Assembly (NCBI GenBank): GCA_012511995.1
Contig: JAAZFA010000482.1
Location: forward strand, 1-7,022
Length of the DNA: 7,022 nt
Direction: 5' to 3'
Source of the DNA: Thermoproteota archaeon
GTDB taxonomy: Archaea; Thermoproteota; Bathyarchaeia; Bathyarchaeales; Bathycorpusculaceae
Under the pieces are notes generated by a model that did not search any database, was not told the origin of the DNA, and saw only the letters and a program-made list of their open reading frames with translations. The translations under genes and the position numbers were made by a program. Shown in pieces: positions 6,453 through 7,022 of this stretch (positions within the stretch are counted from its first letter, which is position 1; each line of letters opens with the position of its first letter).

Positions 6453-6586
6453 TGGGCGGACGCCGCACTGCAAGCCATAAGGATAACCCTACAGGGCACA
6501 GGCCAGCCTTTTATCTCATTTTGGCTCCGCTGCGCTGCGGACAATGGTTCATTTTCCCTGCTGCCATAGCATTTTCTCTGCGAAGT
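6453..6586. other. Non-coding GC-rich stretch between IS21-like end and tandem repeats
   Basis: No supported gene. Around 6540-6556 the reverse strand reads GGGAAAATGAACCATTGTCC, loosely like the TTCCG...AATGA.ACCA units of the IS21-type end but inverted. This could be the opposite end of a deleted IS21-like element; the match is imperfect and I hold it weakly. Confidence 0.3.
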
Positions 6587-6745
6587 GCGGGTCGACAGGG
6601 GCGTCGACCCCTACAATGTGGAACCTGGCGGGTCGACAGGGGCGTCGACCCCTACAATGTGGAACCTGGCGGGTCGACAGGGGCGTCGACCCCTACAATG
6701 TGGAACCTGGCGGGGCGGCAGGGGCGTCAACCCCTGCACCGGCAC
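6587..6745. repeat. 41-bp GC-rich tandem repeat, three exact copies plus a decayed fourth
   Basis: Exact units lie at 6587-6627, 6628-6668 and 6669-6709; a diverged fourth starts at 6710, where GTCGAC is replaced by GCGGC and GTCAAC. Each unit holds GGGTCGAC paired with GTCGACCC around AGGGGC, so it can form a stable hairpin. Because 41 is not a multiple of three, the three copies are read in three frames, and none contains a forward stop. This produces the open frames seen over 6452-6828; they look non-coding. Confidence 0.9.
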
Positions 6746-6835
6746 AGGGTTTCCTCTGGCCCGGGGCCTTTTTCCGCAAGGTGAATGTGATTGGTTTTGA
6801 TGTTAATGAAGACATGATTGATCTATAGTTAATTG

Positions 6836-6883
6836 CCATATTTCGGTACCAAATAAAAAACTCTAATGTAATTAAATGAATAT
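6836..6883. repeat. 48-bp dispersed repeat, right copy
   Basis: Direct-orientation partner of 267-314 (40/48 identical). Upstream similarity continues weakly: GATGTT...GAC at 6799-6813 resembles 242-256, with about 12 extra bases between that block and the repeat here. The right copy lacks the hairpins found just upstream of the left copy. Confidence 0.75.
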
Positions 6884-6901
6884 TTCACGCTTAGCGTACC
6901 A

Positions 6902-6979
6902 TCAATACGCAACATGATACCGGTAATTTACAATAATGATACCGCTGCACTAATTTCAGCAATTCGCATATAGATACCG
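6902..6979. repeat. Three 21-bp repeats ending GATACCG, possible IS21-type end
   Basis: Units at 6902-6922, 6924-6944 and 6959-6979 all end in GATACCG, and the first and third share a CAAT-x-CGCA block. Offsets are 22 and 35 bp. On the minus strand they read CGGTATC followed by A/T-rich spacers. Repeated short units of this size occur in IS21-family ends, and also in iterons or operator arrays. No coding sequence remains in the window to decide between these; an element could continue past 7022. Confidence 0.45.
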
Positions 6980-7022
6980 ATAACAGGCCGTCGCCGCTAC
7001 TCTTTTCCTCATCAATTCTCTA

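Noticed and set aside
6173..6544. 123-codon reverse open frame
   Set aside because: It runs antisense through the IS110 transposase and across the IS21-type junction, so it cannot be an old gene.
6587..6745. CRISPR array
   Set aside because: The 41-bp units are head to tail with no unique spacers.
6452..6828. Three overlapping forward open frames with GRQGRRPLQCGTW-type repeats
   Set aside because: They are the same 41-bp DNA repeat read in shifted frames; composition is GC-rich and repetitive, no ribosome site fits, and they lie between IS debris.

Overview
The window looks like part of a defence or accessory island from a low-GC Gram-positive bacterium, most likely a member of the Clostridia. 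The evidence is A/T-rich genes with strong GGAGG-type ribosome sites, rho-independent terminators, IS110- and IS21-type insertion-sequence remains, and a GC-rich GTCGAC hairpin repeat of a kind I associate with Eubacteriales genomes. Species cannot be named from the sequence.

Layout: (1) Positions 3-140 hold the last 45 codons of a gene entering from the left, resembling the C-terminus of HEPN/Abi-type proteins (tentative), followed by a terminator hairpin at 157-192. (2) Positions 193-430 have no convincing gene but are full of inverted repeats, contain one copy of a dispersed 48-bp repeat, and end in a strong terminator-like hairpin (396-419) only 11 nt before the ribosome site of the next gene. 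(3) Positions 448-2601 encode a 717-aa ABC/SMC-type ATPase of the AAA_13 group (the PrrC/RloC group), with all nucleotide-binding motifs, a CPYC zinc-hook-like motif between two coiled-coil arms, and a C-terminal domain with an R-x3-E...H arrangement like that of anticodon nucleases. (4) Positions 2735-3766 and 3813-5810 encode two proteins I do not recognise: a soluble protein of about 343 aa and a 665-aa protein with three N-terminal membrane spans and a TPR-like helical body. All three genes point the same way; the last two are 46 nt apart and probably co-transcribed. (5) From about 5811 to 6379 lies a dead IS110-family element: a structured leader that may encode a bridge RNA, then a transposase fragment with a probable lost start codon, an in-frame amber stop and a truncation. 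(6) At 6380 the transposase is cut by three tandem copies of an IS21-type terminal repeat. (7) Positions 6453-6830 are GC-rich non-coding DNA with three exact copies of a 41-bp hairpin repeat and a decayed fourth. (8) Positions 6836-7022 carry the second copy of the 48-bp repeat and three 21-bp GATACCG repeats, possibly another IS21-type end.

Working model (inference): the ATPase is a nucleotide-driven sensor/effector of the RloC/PrrC type that may attack RNA on phage infection. The unknown soluble protein and membrane-anchored TPR protein form either a second module or accessory parts of the same one. The decayed insertion sequences and flanking 48-bp repeats suggest repeated insertion around this cargo. 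The least described part is the two-gene unit at 2735-5810 and its association with the ATPase.
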